A stretch of DNA of 51,971 nucleotides from Eubacteriales bacterium. Its GTDB lineage: Bacteria > Bacillota > Clostridia > Lachnospirales > Lachnospiraceae. The stretch's first letter is position 1; every line of letters starts with the position of its first letter. This document shows, in pieces, positions 25,260 to 33,015 of this stretch. Both the position numbers and the translations under genes were made by a program. The notes below the pieces were generated by a model, which saw only the letters and a list, made by a program, of their open reading frames with translations, did no database searches and had not been told where the DNA came from. The stretch is taken from NCBI GenBank assembly GCA_030539395.1, contig JAUNSC010000025.1, forward strand, positions 1-51,971, given 5' to 3'.

Positions 25260-26045
25260 ATGAAGATAGCCAATAAAAATATAGATAGCGGAAAAGCATT
25301 TGATTGGGGGAAAACATCTCCAGATTATGCAAAGTTTCGTGACATCTACCCACAAGAATTTTATCAGAAAATTATTGACAGGGGTTTATGTATAAACGGA
25401 CAATCTGTTCTCGATATTGGAACAGGGACAGGTGTTCTTCCCAGAAATATGTATAAGTTTGGGGCAAAGTGGACTGCTACGGATATTTCAGAGAAGCAGA
25501 TTGAACAGGCAAAAATTCTTTCAGAAGGTATGGATATAGTTTATTATACTATATCAACAGAAAATATAAATTTTCCGAACAATTCATTTGATGTGATTAC
25601 AGCCTGCCAATGTTTTTGGTATTTCGACCATGAAACAGTTATGCCTAAATTCTATAGTATGCTTAAAACAGGAGGAAGCGTTCTTGTTCTATATATGGCG
25701 TGGCTGCCTTATGAAGATATGATTGCAGGTGCAAGTGAAAAACTTGTGTTGAAATATAGTCCAAATTGGAGTGGTGCAGGAGAAACAGTTCATCAAATAG
25801 AAATACCTGATTGTTACAAGGAGAATTTTAAACTTGTGTACCATGAGGAATTTACTTTAAAAGTGCCATTTACCCGTGACAGTTGGAACGGGAGAATGAA
25901 AGCCTGTCGTGGTGTAGGCGCTTCATTGACAGAAAAAGAAATTTCCATGTGGGAACAAGAGCATAGAAAGCTTCTGAAACAGATTGCCCCTGATGAATTT
26001 GATATTTTGCATTATGGGGCTATCGCCGAAATTAGAAAGAATTAA
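25260..26045 (+). CDS. Class I SAM-dependent methyltransferase
   Basis: The protein has 261 residues. Motif I VLDIGTGTGVLPRNM binds SAM; ATDISEKQIEQA is motif II, and ITACQCFWYFD stands at motif IV. It resembles UbiE/YcgJ-type small-molecule methyltransferases. I choose ATG 25260 with GGAGATG upstream; an open frame back to 25194 overlaps nothing recognisable. It follows the HD gene by 75 bp, so both may be one insert unit. Confidence 0.88.
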   Translation: MKIANKNIDSGKAFDWGKTSPDYAKFRDIYPQEFYQKIIDRGLCINGQSVLDIGTGTGVLPRNMYKFGAKWTATDISEKQIEQAKILSEGMDIVYYTISTENINFPNNSFDVITACQCFWYFDHETVMPKFYSMLKTGGSVLVLYMAWLPYEDMIAGASEKLVLKYSPNWSGAGETVHQIEIPDCYKENFKLVYHEEFTLKVPFTRDSWNGRMKACRGVGASLTEKEISMWEQEHRKLLKQIAPDEFDILHYGAIAEIRKN

Positions 26046-26053
26046 ATTCTCAT

Positions 26054-26120
26054 TTGTCGGTGAGTAACACAATAGAGATCTGAATGGGCATCTCATAGAG
26101 GTTGGCGGGGATTTAGAAAA
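26054..26120 (+). repeat. Junction repeat E: shared 52-bp module, then a TIGR04076-gene match
   Basis: Bases 26054-26105 match 23490-23541 at 49 of 52 positions, including the exact switch point into VOC tail sequence. At 26104 it switches again: 26104-26120 equals 14532-14548 of the TIGR04076 gene (17 of 17). Confidence 0.75.
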
Positions 26121-26242
26121 GCTGCCGTGTAGCTGAGCGGAAAAGAAAATAAGAAGTTGTGTGGCTTGAAAATTGTAAGTTGCTTTTATGCGTTCTTGGC
26201 GTAAAAAGGTGTATTTTAAATTGAAAGGATGGTCGGGTGCTA

Positions 26243-26848
26243 ATGAAAGAAATCATCAACTTCATTGAAGCGAATGTGGATGGCAAAACGCTGTTTACAA
26301 AGGAATTAGTTTACGAACTTGAAAATGGTGCGTTACAGGGCGTTTACTCAGATCAAATATCTTTCTCTAATCTAAAATATTCTCAGAGCGGATTTCAGTT
26401 GGATATGTTTATTGTATCTAATGAGAAGATATGGCTCATGGGAAAGGATGGAGAACGGGAAAAATTGCGAAAAGATTTCAGTGGTGTATCCCTGTTCCGA
26501 TTTGAACTGGCGGAGCGAAAAAGCACGGATAGTTTGACTGGCTGTTTTCGTTTCATTTCAGCTTCAGGGAAAAATGTGGCAGCAGAGGCTATCGTAAGTG
26601 GAATTTATGATGTGCGTCTTGAAAATGATGTGCTGAAGTTATCGGAAGATCAGGTCTTGTATCGGGATCAGCCGATACAAGAAGGGCATTTTAAGCCCGT
26701 TGCATTTCAATCGGAACATCGTTTTTATGTTAAAGCTAATAAGCTGCACTATGAATACAACGGCAAGTGTTTTGATGTGGACTCAAAAACTATGCGGCGT
26801 AACGATAGCTCCGATACCTTTCCTCCGTTTATTTCAATCGAAAAGTAA
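26243..26848 (+). CDS. Unrecognised protein, beta-rich
   Basis: The product has 201 residues from ATG 26243. The composition and alternation suggest beta strands. There is no signal peptide or membrane helix. It contains WLMGKDGEREKLRKDFSG and a late HYEYNGKCFDVD. A weak GGATGG ribosome site lies upstream, hence moderate confidence in the start (GTG 26237 is possible). No family recognised. It lies between junction repeat E and a 5'-truncated TudS-like gene. Confidence 0.6.
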   Translation: MKEIINFIEANVDGKTLFTKELVYELENGALQGVYSDQISFSNLKYSQSGFQLDMFIVSNEKIWLMGKDGEREKLRKDFSGVSLFRFELAERKSTDSLTGCFRFISASGKNVAAEAIVSGIYDVRLENDVLKLSEDQVLYRDQPIQEGHFKPVAFQSEHRFYVKANKLHYEYNGKCFDVDSKTMRRNDSSDTFPPFISIEK

Positions 26849-26880
26849 GAAATAACGAATCAGTTTGACAGGAGTGCAGG

Positions 26881-27318
26881 GATGTTGATTTTTTCTTAAA
26901 TGCAGATATTGGTATTGTCCAAATGCCCTGTCCGGAGTTTTGCTGTTTAGGACTTGATAGGGGAAATATTCATGGCGCTGATAGCCCGGTAGTGGTAGAG
27001 AATACACGCATACGTTCAGCAATGCAAAATGCCGACTCGAATTTGAAACTAACAAGACTGGCTGATTATGTAGTGCAACATATCATGGAATATAAGAAAT
27101 ATGGATTTGAAGTTATCGGTATTATTGGGGCAAATCGTTCTCCCAATTGTGGTGTCGAAACAACATCGGACAATGATGCAGAAATCAATGGTATGGGACT
27201 ATTTATAGAAAAAATTTTTCACCAGCTTTTGCGAGAAAACATATCTATTCCCATGATAGGCATAAAGGGAACGGACATTCAAGAAAAACTTCAGCAGTTA
27301 ATACGAGCTAAAGGATAA
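26881..27318 (+). pseudogene. 5'-truncated TudS-related (CD3072-type/DUF523-like) desulfidase gene
   Basis: The open frame reads DIGIVQMPCPEF, then IGIIGANRSPNCG and a helical C-terminus, as in TudS-related thiouracil-desulfidase-like proteins. The N-terminal ~40 residues, with the first cluster-binding Cys (normally in an SHC-like motif), are missing. A TGA at 26866-26868 closes the frame upstream. The internal ATG 26923 has no ribosome site. With one of the Fe-S ligands gone it should be inactive. The missing 5' end lies close to the rearranged stretch around junction E. Confidence 0.7.
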
Positions 27319-27379
27319 GGACAAACATGATCTTTCCGTCCTTGAGAGTATATCAGAATAAGGCGAAATGGAGATTTGC

Positions 27380-27928
27380 ATGAAGGAAGCAACGAGATAT
27401 ATTGCGCTTTTGCGCGGTGTCAATATAAGTGGCAAAAATAAAGTTCCGATGGCTGAACTAAAGAAAGCTTTTGAGGAGCTTGGGTTCGGAGCGGTTAAGA
27501 CCTATCTGAACAGTGGCAATGTGATTTTTTCAAGTAATGAAGAGAATATAGGGAGCCTTACAGACCGGATTGAAACAACGATAAAAAAGTGGTTTGGTCT
27601 GGATATTCCGGTTTTCGTCATATCAAAAGAGGATCTCGAAGATATTTTGCAACACGCGCCTGACTGGTGGGGTGATGAAAATAAGGAAATCTATGATAAT
27701 CTGATTTTTATTATGCCTCCGGCTACATTTGCTGAAGTGTGGGACGAGATCGGGGACCCCAGGGAGGAATTGGAAAAGATTCAGGATTATAAAGAAGCGG
27801 TATTCTGGTCGTTCAGCCGGAAGGATTATCAAAAAACAAACTGGTGGAAGGAGACGGCACGTGCGGATATCAGCGGCAAACTGACAATCAGAACGGCAAA
27901 CACAGACAGAAAAATAGTTGGAAAGTAG
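27380..27928 (+). CDS. DUF1697 family protein
   Basis: The protein has 182 residues with the usual DUF1697 opening RYIALLRGVNISGKNKVPM and KTYLNSGNVIFSS, and a late W-rich ENKEIYDNLIFIMP to TNWWKETARAD end. It is widespread but its function is unknown. ATG 27380 has GGAG six nt before it. It is the last gene of the + strand array and converges on the GntR gene with a 29-bp gap. Confidence 0.87.
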   Translation: MKEATRYIALLRGVNISGKNKVPMAELKKAFEELGFGAVKTYLNSGNVIFSSNEENIGSLTDRIETTIKKWFGLDIPVFVISKEDLEDILQHAPDWWGDENKEIYDNLIFIMPPATFAEVWDEIGDPREELEKIQDYKEAVFWSFSRKDYQKTNWWKETARADISGKLTIRTANTDRKIVGK

Positions 27929-27957
27929 CTGTTTTCCACATACCAACTGATTGACAC

Positions 27958-29418
27958 TTATTTTAAGGAATCCCTGTCGGGGACCTGAACCGATAAAGCC
28001 TCGGTAAAATTGTACTGATCAACCATATATGCCTGAACAGAGGCTAAAATCATACGGTAAGAGTCAGCCAGATTCTCAGCAAACTCTGCGTTTTTTCCAG
28101 AACGCAGACAGTGATACGCTCTCCGAGTGATTGCATTGAGCTGTTCGATTGCATCGGCTCCATGCGGATAAAATGCAAGATAGAACCCCCATTCTGTGAT
28201 TTGGCTCGTTTCATGCCAAATGACTTGTAATGGCTCTAAAGACAGGTGTTTAGAAATCATCTGAAACAAACTCGTGAGCGCAATCCTTGGCTTTTTAATT
28301 TGGTCAGCCAATACTATTAAATCATTTTCGCTAAAATGAGGTGCAGCGTAGGCTGCAACCGGATAGGACAATAGCACCATGAGCTGCAATGAATAAAGAT
28401 ATGTAAGGGCATCTCGCTTCGTAGTAAAATCCATCAGTGACAGTTCGGTGTTGAGCTGATCGGGAGTCAGAACCATTGTACCCTTGCCATTTAAAGTCTT
28501 TGTATAGCCTCTTTGTTCCAGCAGGCCCAATGCCTTTCTGACCGTATAAGCAGACACGCCATACTGCTTTGCCAGTTGTGCCTCATAGGGCAAATAAGCC
28601 CCGGCCTGGTAGATGCCTGTTCCGATTTTTCGAGTCAAGTCACGGACAATACGGGAATAGTAGTAATCCTTGCCTCTTAGAGGATTCCATTCAAATGCAG
28701 CTGGCGTCCGGGCGGGAACCTTGGCAACGCTGTCTGACAGCTGAATGAAAATTTCTGTAATGATGGCAGACATGTCCTGATAAAGTGCTTTTAAATGATG
28801 GTACTGTTCCACTGGATTGCGTTCTGATAATACCTCAATGATTGATCGAGGTTCAAAAGTTGGCCTCCGGTACATGATATCTTGGGAAAAGCTGCATTTT
28901 TCTAAAAAGTACGCAAAATTCCCCTGAAGATCAAAGGCTGTATGCAGATCACATAACAGAGGATTATGGCTGGCGCTTAAAATATCCCTTGTCAACGCAA
29001 TCAGAGCCTTCCAGCTCTCGAAACAGATTCCCTGCTGTGCCGCTCTTTGCGCCTGCCGATAATGAGGCATGGACTCAACCGAGCAGTTATGCGAGGCAAA
29101 TACAAGCAGATAAGGTAACAATCGTCCATAAGTTTCATATACCTGTAAGATAGAATCCCGCTGCTCTAAAATTGCAGTTATTCCGGGGCCTGTTAAGTTG
29201 TGCGGAAGGACTACGGGGGCCTGCCGGATTTGAATATCAATAAATTTTTCAGCCTTTAAGGTATCCAGTACCCGCGTAATGGTCGCAATCCCTACATTGT
29301 ATTCTTCACATAGATTTCTGGAAGAAGGGAGTTTGCTGCCGGTCTGGAATTGCCCTGAAACAATACGTTTTTTTAAATCTTCATATACATAAGAAAAACG
29401 AGTTTCCTGTCGTTTCAT
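27958..29418 (-). CDS. GntR-family regulator with two winged-helix domains
   Basis: The protein has 486 residues. A GntR winged helix at the N-terminus (VYEDLKKRIVSGQFQTGSKL, then YNVGIATITRVL) and a second, equally complete one in the middle (RIVRDLTRKIGTGIYQAGA, then YGVSAYTVRKALGLLEQRG) alternate with helical regions that may bind ligand. Two DNA-binding domains in one chain is unusual. Start ATG 29418 has GGAC-type spacing upstream; a longer frame to 29451 is less likely. It is divergent from the c-di-GMP operon across a 287-bp gap and is the obvious candidate regulator. Confidence 0.88.
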   Translation of the reverse strand: MKRQETRFSYVYEDLKKRIVSGQFQTGSKLPSSRNLCEEYNVGIATITRVLDTLKAEKFIDIQIRQAPVVLPHNLTGPGITAILEQRDSILQVYETYGRLLPYLLVFASHNCSVESMPHYRQAQRAAQQGICFESWKALIALTRDILSASHNPLLCDLHTAFDLQGNFAYFLEKCSFSQDIMYRRPTFEPRSIIEVLSERNPVEQYHHLKALYQDMSAIITEIFIQLSDSVAKVPARTPAAFEWNPLRGKDYYYSRIVRDLTRKIGTGIYQAGAYLPYEAQLAKQYGVSAYTVRKALGLLEQRGYTKTLNGKGTMVLTPDQLNTELSLMDFTTKRDALTYLYSLQLMVLLSYPVAAYAAPHFSENDLIVLADQIKKPRIALTSLFQMISKHLSLEPLQVIWHETSQITEWGFYLAFYPHGADAIEQLNAITRRAYHCLRSGKNAEFAENLADSYRMILASVQAYMVDQYNFTEALSVQVPDRDSLK

Positions 29419-29705
29419 AATATAAATGTCCTTTCTAAAGCTCAAACACATATTGCTTTTAGTATACTACAAAATTCAGAATAGTGGTAATGGAACTTGA
29501 AGCAAAGCGGTGTATGGGTGAGTTTATTCAGCAATTTCTTCTTGTGTATGATGGGGTGTAACAGTAAAATATAGATGAGACGTTGACAAATAAAAATTAA
29601 GAAGTGCGGCTGAAAAGGCCGTAAAATTTTTTTCTGATACCTATTTGCTAAGGTGGGCAGAATGGTATGAGAAAAAGTAATATAAAAATTCACTGGAGTG
29701 ATGAT

Positions 29706-31745
29706 ATGTTGAAAGTCAGACCAAAATTAAGGGTTTTAATTGTGGACGATTTTGAATTAAATCGTGAGATGCTGGGCTCTATGCTTGGGGATGAATATGA
29801 GATTCTGGAAGCGGAGAATGGGGTGCAGGCTGTTGAAATAATGCGGGAACATGTATCAAATCTGTCTCTTATTCTGCTGGATGTTCAAATGCCGCAGATG
29901 GACGGACTGGAGCTTCTGAAACATATGGGCCGGTTACATTGGATTGATGTGATTCCGGTCATCATGATATCCAGTGAAACTGCGCCCCAATTTATAGAGC
30001 GTGCGTATGATCTTGGAGCAACAGATTATATTGCCCGGCCTTATAACACGATGATTGTACGCCGCCGTGTAGCCAATGTTATTCTATCCTTTGCAAGACA
30101 ACGTCAGTTGATGGAGATCATTACCCAACAGATAAGTAAAAAGGAAAAAGACAATCGGCTCATGCTTTCCATCTTGTCCCATATCGTGGAATTCCGCAAT
30201 GGAGAAAGTGGGCTTCATGTGATACATATCAATATTATTACTGACCTTCTGCTTCGGCAGTATATGTTAAAAATCGGCAGTAATAAAATCACCAGTGAAG
30301 ATATTTCTCTGATCAGTATGGCTTCGGCGCTGCACGATATTGGCAAGATCGCCATTCCAGAAGAAATCCTCAATAAGCCCGGCCGTCTTTCAGTAGGGGA
30401 ATACCAGATTATGCAGGGACATTGTATGGCAGGAGCGAATATACTCATGGATCTGCCCATTGACCGGAATGAGCCTTTGCTCAAAACGGCATATGAAATC
30501 TGCCGATGGCATCATGAGCGGTATGATGGAAGCGGCTATCCGGATGGGTTGAAGGGAGATACCATTCCGCTCTCTGCACAGGTGGTCGCCTTGGCGGATG
30601 TTTATGATGCGCTTACCAGTGAACGGTGTTATAAGTCAGCGTATTCCCATGATACAGCAATGAAAATGATCTTTGATGGGCAGTGTGGAGTGTTCCATCC
30701 CTTGTTACTGGAATGTCTGCGTGATATGGGAGATACACTCCAACGGGAGCTGACGGCCAAAGATACCTTTGACTTTGAGAACACAATAAATGAAACCAGC
30801 TATATAACGGAACAACTACAGCACTATGAAAAAAAGCGAACAGACCATTGTTCCATGAGTGGCCCGGAGGCCAGGATATTATTGCAGTATCTCAACAAAG
30901 TCTTTGATGTTGTCCGATTGGTTGACGCCACGAAAAACTGTCAAGTTAACATTGATGAGGCGGGTAATCATCAAGACTCAGAATACCGCTGCTATGACAT
31001 GTGGAGCAAAGAAGATCGGTGTGAAAACTGTATCTCAGCGAAATGTATGTCAAGTAAGGGAAGCCTAACCAAATTGAAGTTTGTAGACGAGTGTATCTAT
31101 CATGTTCGAGCGACTTATGTGGAGGTGGACGGTCTGCCCTATTCGCTGGAGTTGGTTGATAAGATTACAGAAGAAACCTTGCTGGGCGGTCATGGAAAAG
31201 AAGACGTGGTAAAGTATATTACGGCTCATAACCACAGACTTTATGTAGATATCCTAACCGGGTGTTATAATCGCCGCTATTACGAGGAGCAGCTGCGTGA
31301 CATGTTTCATATTTCGGCGGCAGCCATGCTGGATCTGGATCATTTCAAAGCTGTCAATGATACCTATGGCCATCTGGTTGGGGACATGACATTGAAGCAG
31401 GCAGCCATCGCCATAAAAAACAGTGTAAGAAAAACGGACGATGTTGTTCGTTTAGGCGGAGATGAGTTTTTCATTGTTTTTCGGGAGATACCGTTTCATA
31501 TGCTGCAGAAAAAATTGGAAGCCATAAGAGCCTGTGTTGAAAACATCGTTTTTTCTGATTATCCACAGCTGCACTTTACTATCAGTATTGGTGGAGTTTA
31601 CGGACCGGGGAAAACTTCGGATTTATTGAATATAGCAGACAAATTATTATATCAGGCAAAGAGAGAGCAAGTGGGATTGCGGGTGGAACGCTTGGCGGGC
31701 AACAGTCTGATGAAAGAAAAAGGAGAAGAAAATGAAGCGACATAA
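29706..31745 (+). CDS. Response regulator with HD-GYP and GGDEF output (c-di-GMP turnover)
   Basis: The protein has 679 residues. A REC domain (phospho-acceptor Asp59 in LLDVQMP) is followed by HD-GYP (His210-Asp211 in LHDIGKIAIPEE; HH269-270; GYP 277-279). A Cys-containing PAS-like linker comes next (CYDMWSKEDRCENC, then CM), and last a GGDEF domain (GGDEF 584-588) with an intact RxxD inhibitory I-site five residues upstream (RKTD). Both c-di-GMP hydrolysis and synthesis sites look complete, so it is likely bifunctional and switched by phosphorylation. GGAG lies 7 nt before ATG 29706. It overlaps the next gene by 14 bp. Confidence 0.93.
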   Translation: MLKVRPKLRVLIVDDFELNREMLGSMLGDEYEILEAENGVQAVEIMREHVSNLSLILLDVQMPQMDGLELLKHMGRLHWIDVIPVIMISSETAPQFIERAYDLGATDYIARPYNTMIVRRRVANVILSFARQRQLMEIITQQISKKEKDNRLMLSILSHIVEFRNGESGLHVIHINIITDLLLRQYMLKIGSNKITSEDISLISMASALHDIGKIAIPEEILNKPGRLSVGEYQIMQGHCMAGANILMDLPIDRNEPLLKTAYEICRWHHERYDGSGYPDGLKGDTIPLSAQVVALADVYDALTSERCYKSAYSHDTAMKMIFDGQCGVFHPLLLECLRDMGDTLQRELTAKDTFDFENTINETSYITEQLQHYEKKRTDHCSMSGPEARILLQYLNKVFDVVRLVDATKNCQVNIDEAGNHQDSEYRCYDMWSKEDRCENCISAKCMSSKGSLTKLKFVDECIYHVRATYVEVDGLPYSLELVDKITEETLLGGHGKEDVVKYITAHNHRLYVDILTGCYNRRYYEEQLRDMFHISAAAMLDLDHFKAVNDTYGHLVGDMTLKQAAIAIKNSVRKTDDVVRLGGDEFFIVFREIPFHMLQKKLEAIRACVENIVFSDYPQLHFTISIGGVYGPGKTSDLLNIADKLLYQAKREQVGLRVERLAGNSLMKEKGEENEAT

Positions 31746-32997
31746 AGCTATTATATCCATTTTTTTAATTTTAACTTTGCTGTCAGGCTGCAGCCAGTAT
31801 TCCAGTGAAGTCATGCTGATTGAGAATGAACCGCCTGTAGAACAGGAGCATTTGTTTCTTTCTATTTTTGGATATAAAGCAGACGCGCTCAATCTGACAG
31901 CGATTGAAAACATATTGAACCTTCATATGGAACAAAACCCGGATATTGTCGTAACTTACGAGGGCGTGAAAGGGGCGGACTACTGGAATGCGTTGGAAAG
32001 ACGGGCGCAGGCCAATGGGCTTGACGATGTGTTTATGGTGGATCATGACCACGTGATCGAATTGACCGGACAGTGTAAGTTGGCGGATTTATCCGGGCTG
32101 CCTGCGATTGAAAAGTATCAGGATATTATGAAAGAGCAGTTTATCAACAAAGACGGTTCTGTATATTTCCTGCCGATATGTATATCTGCCTACGGATTGT
32201 ATATCAATTACGATCTGTTGGAAGCACATGGACAGAAAGTTCCGGAAAACTGGTCTGATTTTATGGGTGTCTGTAACTATTTTGTAAAAAAAGGAATAAC
32301 GCCCATTGTTGCTAATAACTATGCTTCGCTCAGATACCTTATTGTGGCCAGATCGCTGTATTCCGTTTACCAGCAGGATTCTGCGGCGGCAATCGAAAGA
32401 TTCAATTGTGAACCGGAAGAATTGGCAAACGCACTGCGCCCGGGAGTCAAAATGGTTGAGGAAATGATCGACTATAAATGGATCGACTGCGCAGAGATTT
32501 TGACGACAGAACAGACTTCCGATGACCTCAAGCTATTCGTTGGCGGAGACCGGCCATTTATGGTGACCGGAGGCTGGGCGACTTCCAGAGTAGCTGCTAT
32601 GAAACCTGAGTTTTCTTATGGCGTGCATCCATTTCCCATTCTGGATGATGGTGGTGTGCTCGTAATCGACGCGAACACCTGTATCAGCGTTAACGCTGCC
32701 AGCGAGCATTTAGATGAGGCCATGCAGCTTGTGGAATGTATCACCCAACCGGATTGCATATGGGAATACTGTGAAAGCCAAAGTTCCTATACGCCGCTGC
32801 AGGATGACAGAATTCCCGCCGATAAAACGATCCTTCCCGCTTCTGCGTGTTTAGAACGAGGGCAGATTGTGATAGGCTCTGATTACAGGCTGAATCTGCC
32901 ATTGGACACTTCTCTTTCTGAGATAACACAGCAGATGTTAATGGGAATGTCTGCAAATGAGGCTGTTACCCTGTTAAACCAACTTTTGGAACAGTAG
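31732..32997 (+). CDS. Extracellular solute-binding lipoprotein (ABC family 1 type)
   Basis: The protein has 421 residues. The lipobox LLSGC puts the lipid on Cys20. The rest has the two-lobe fold of sugar-binding proteins (LNLHMEQNPDIVVTYEGV, then YGLYINYDLLEAHGQKVPENW). No ABC permease or ATPase gene is near. It is embedded in the kinase operon (14-bp overlap upstream, 18 bp downstream), so it probably presents a ligand to the histidine kinase sensor domain rather than feeding a transporter. The ligand is unknown, possibly a sugar. Confidence 0.9.
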   Translation: MKRHKAIISIFLILTLLSGCSQYSSEVMLIENEPPVEQEHLFLSIFGYKADALNLTAIENILNLHMEQNPDIVVTYEGVKGADYWNALERRAQANGLDDVFMVDHDHVIELTGQCKLADLSGLPAIEKYQDIMKEQFINKDGSVYFLPICISAYGLYINYDLLEAHGQKVPENWSDFMGVCNYFVKKGITPIVANNYASLRYLIVARSLYSVYQQDSAAAIERFNCEPEELANALRPGVKMVEEMIDYKWIDCAEILTTEQTSDDLKLFVGGDRPFMVTGGWATSRVAAMKPEFSYGVHPFPILDDGGVLVIDANTCISVNAASEHLDEAMQLVECITQPDCIWEYCESQSSYTPLQDDRIPADKTILPASACLERGQIVIGSDYRLNLPLDTSLSEITQQMLMGMSANEAVTLLNQLLEQ

Positions 32998-33015
32998 CTC
33001 CCGGAGGAAATAGAA

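Noticed and set aside
22746-26105. Integron attC array or CRISPR array
   Set aside because: The repeats are coding gene tails of unequal length, not short regular repeats with spacers, and no integron integrase, attC-type folded site or cas gene is seen.
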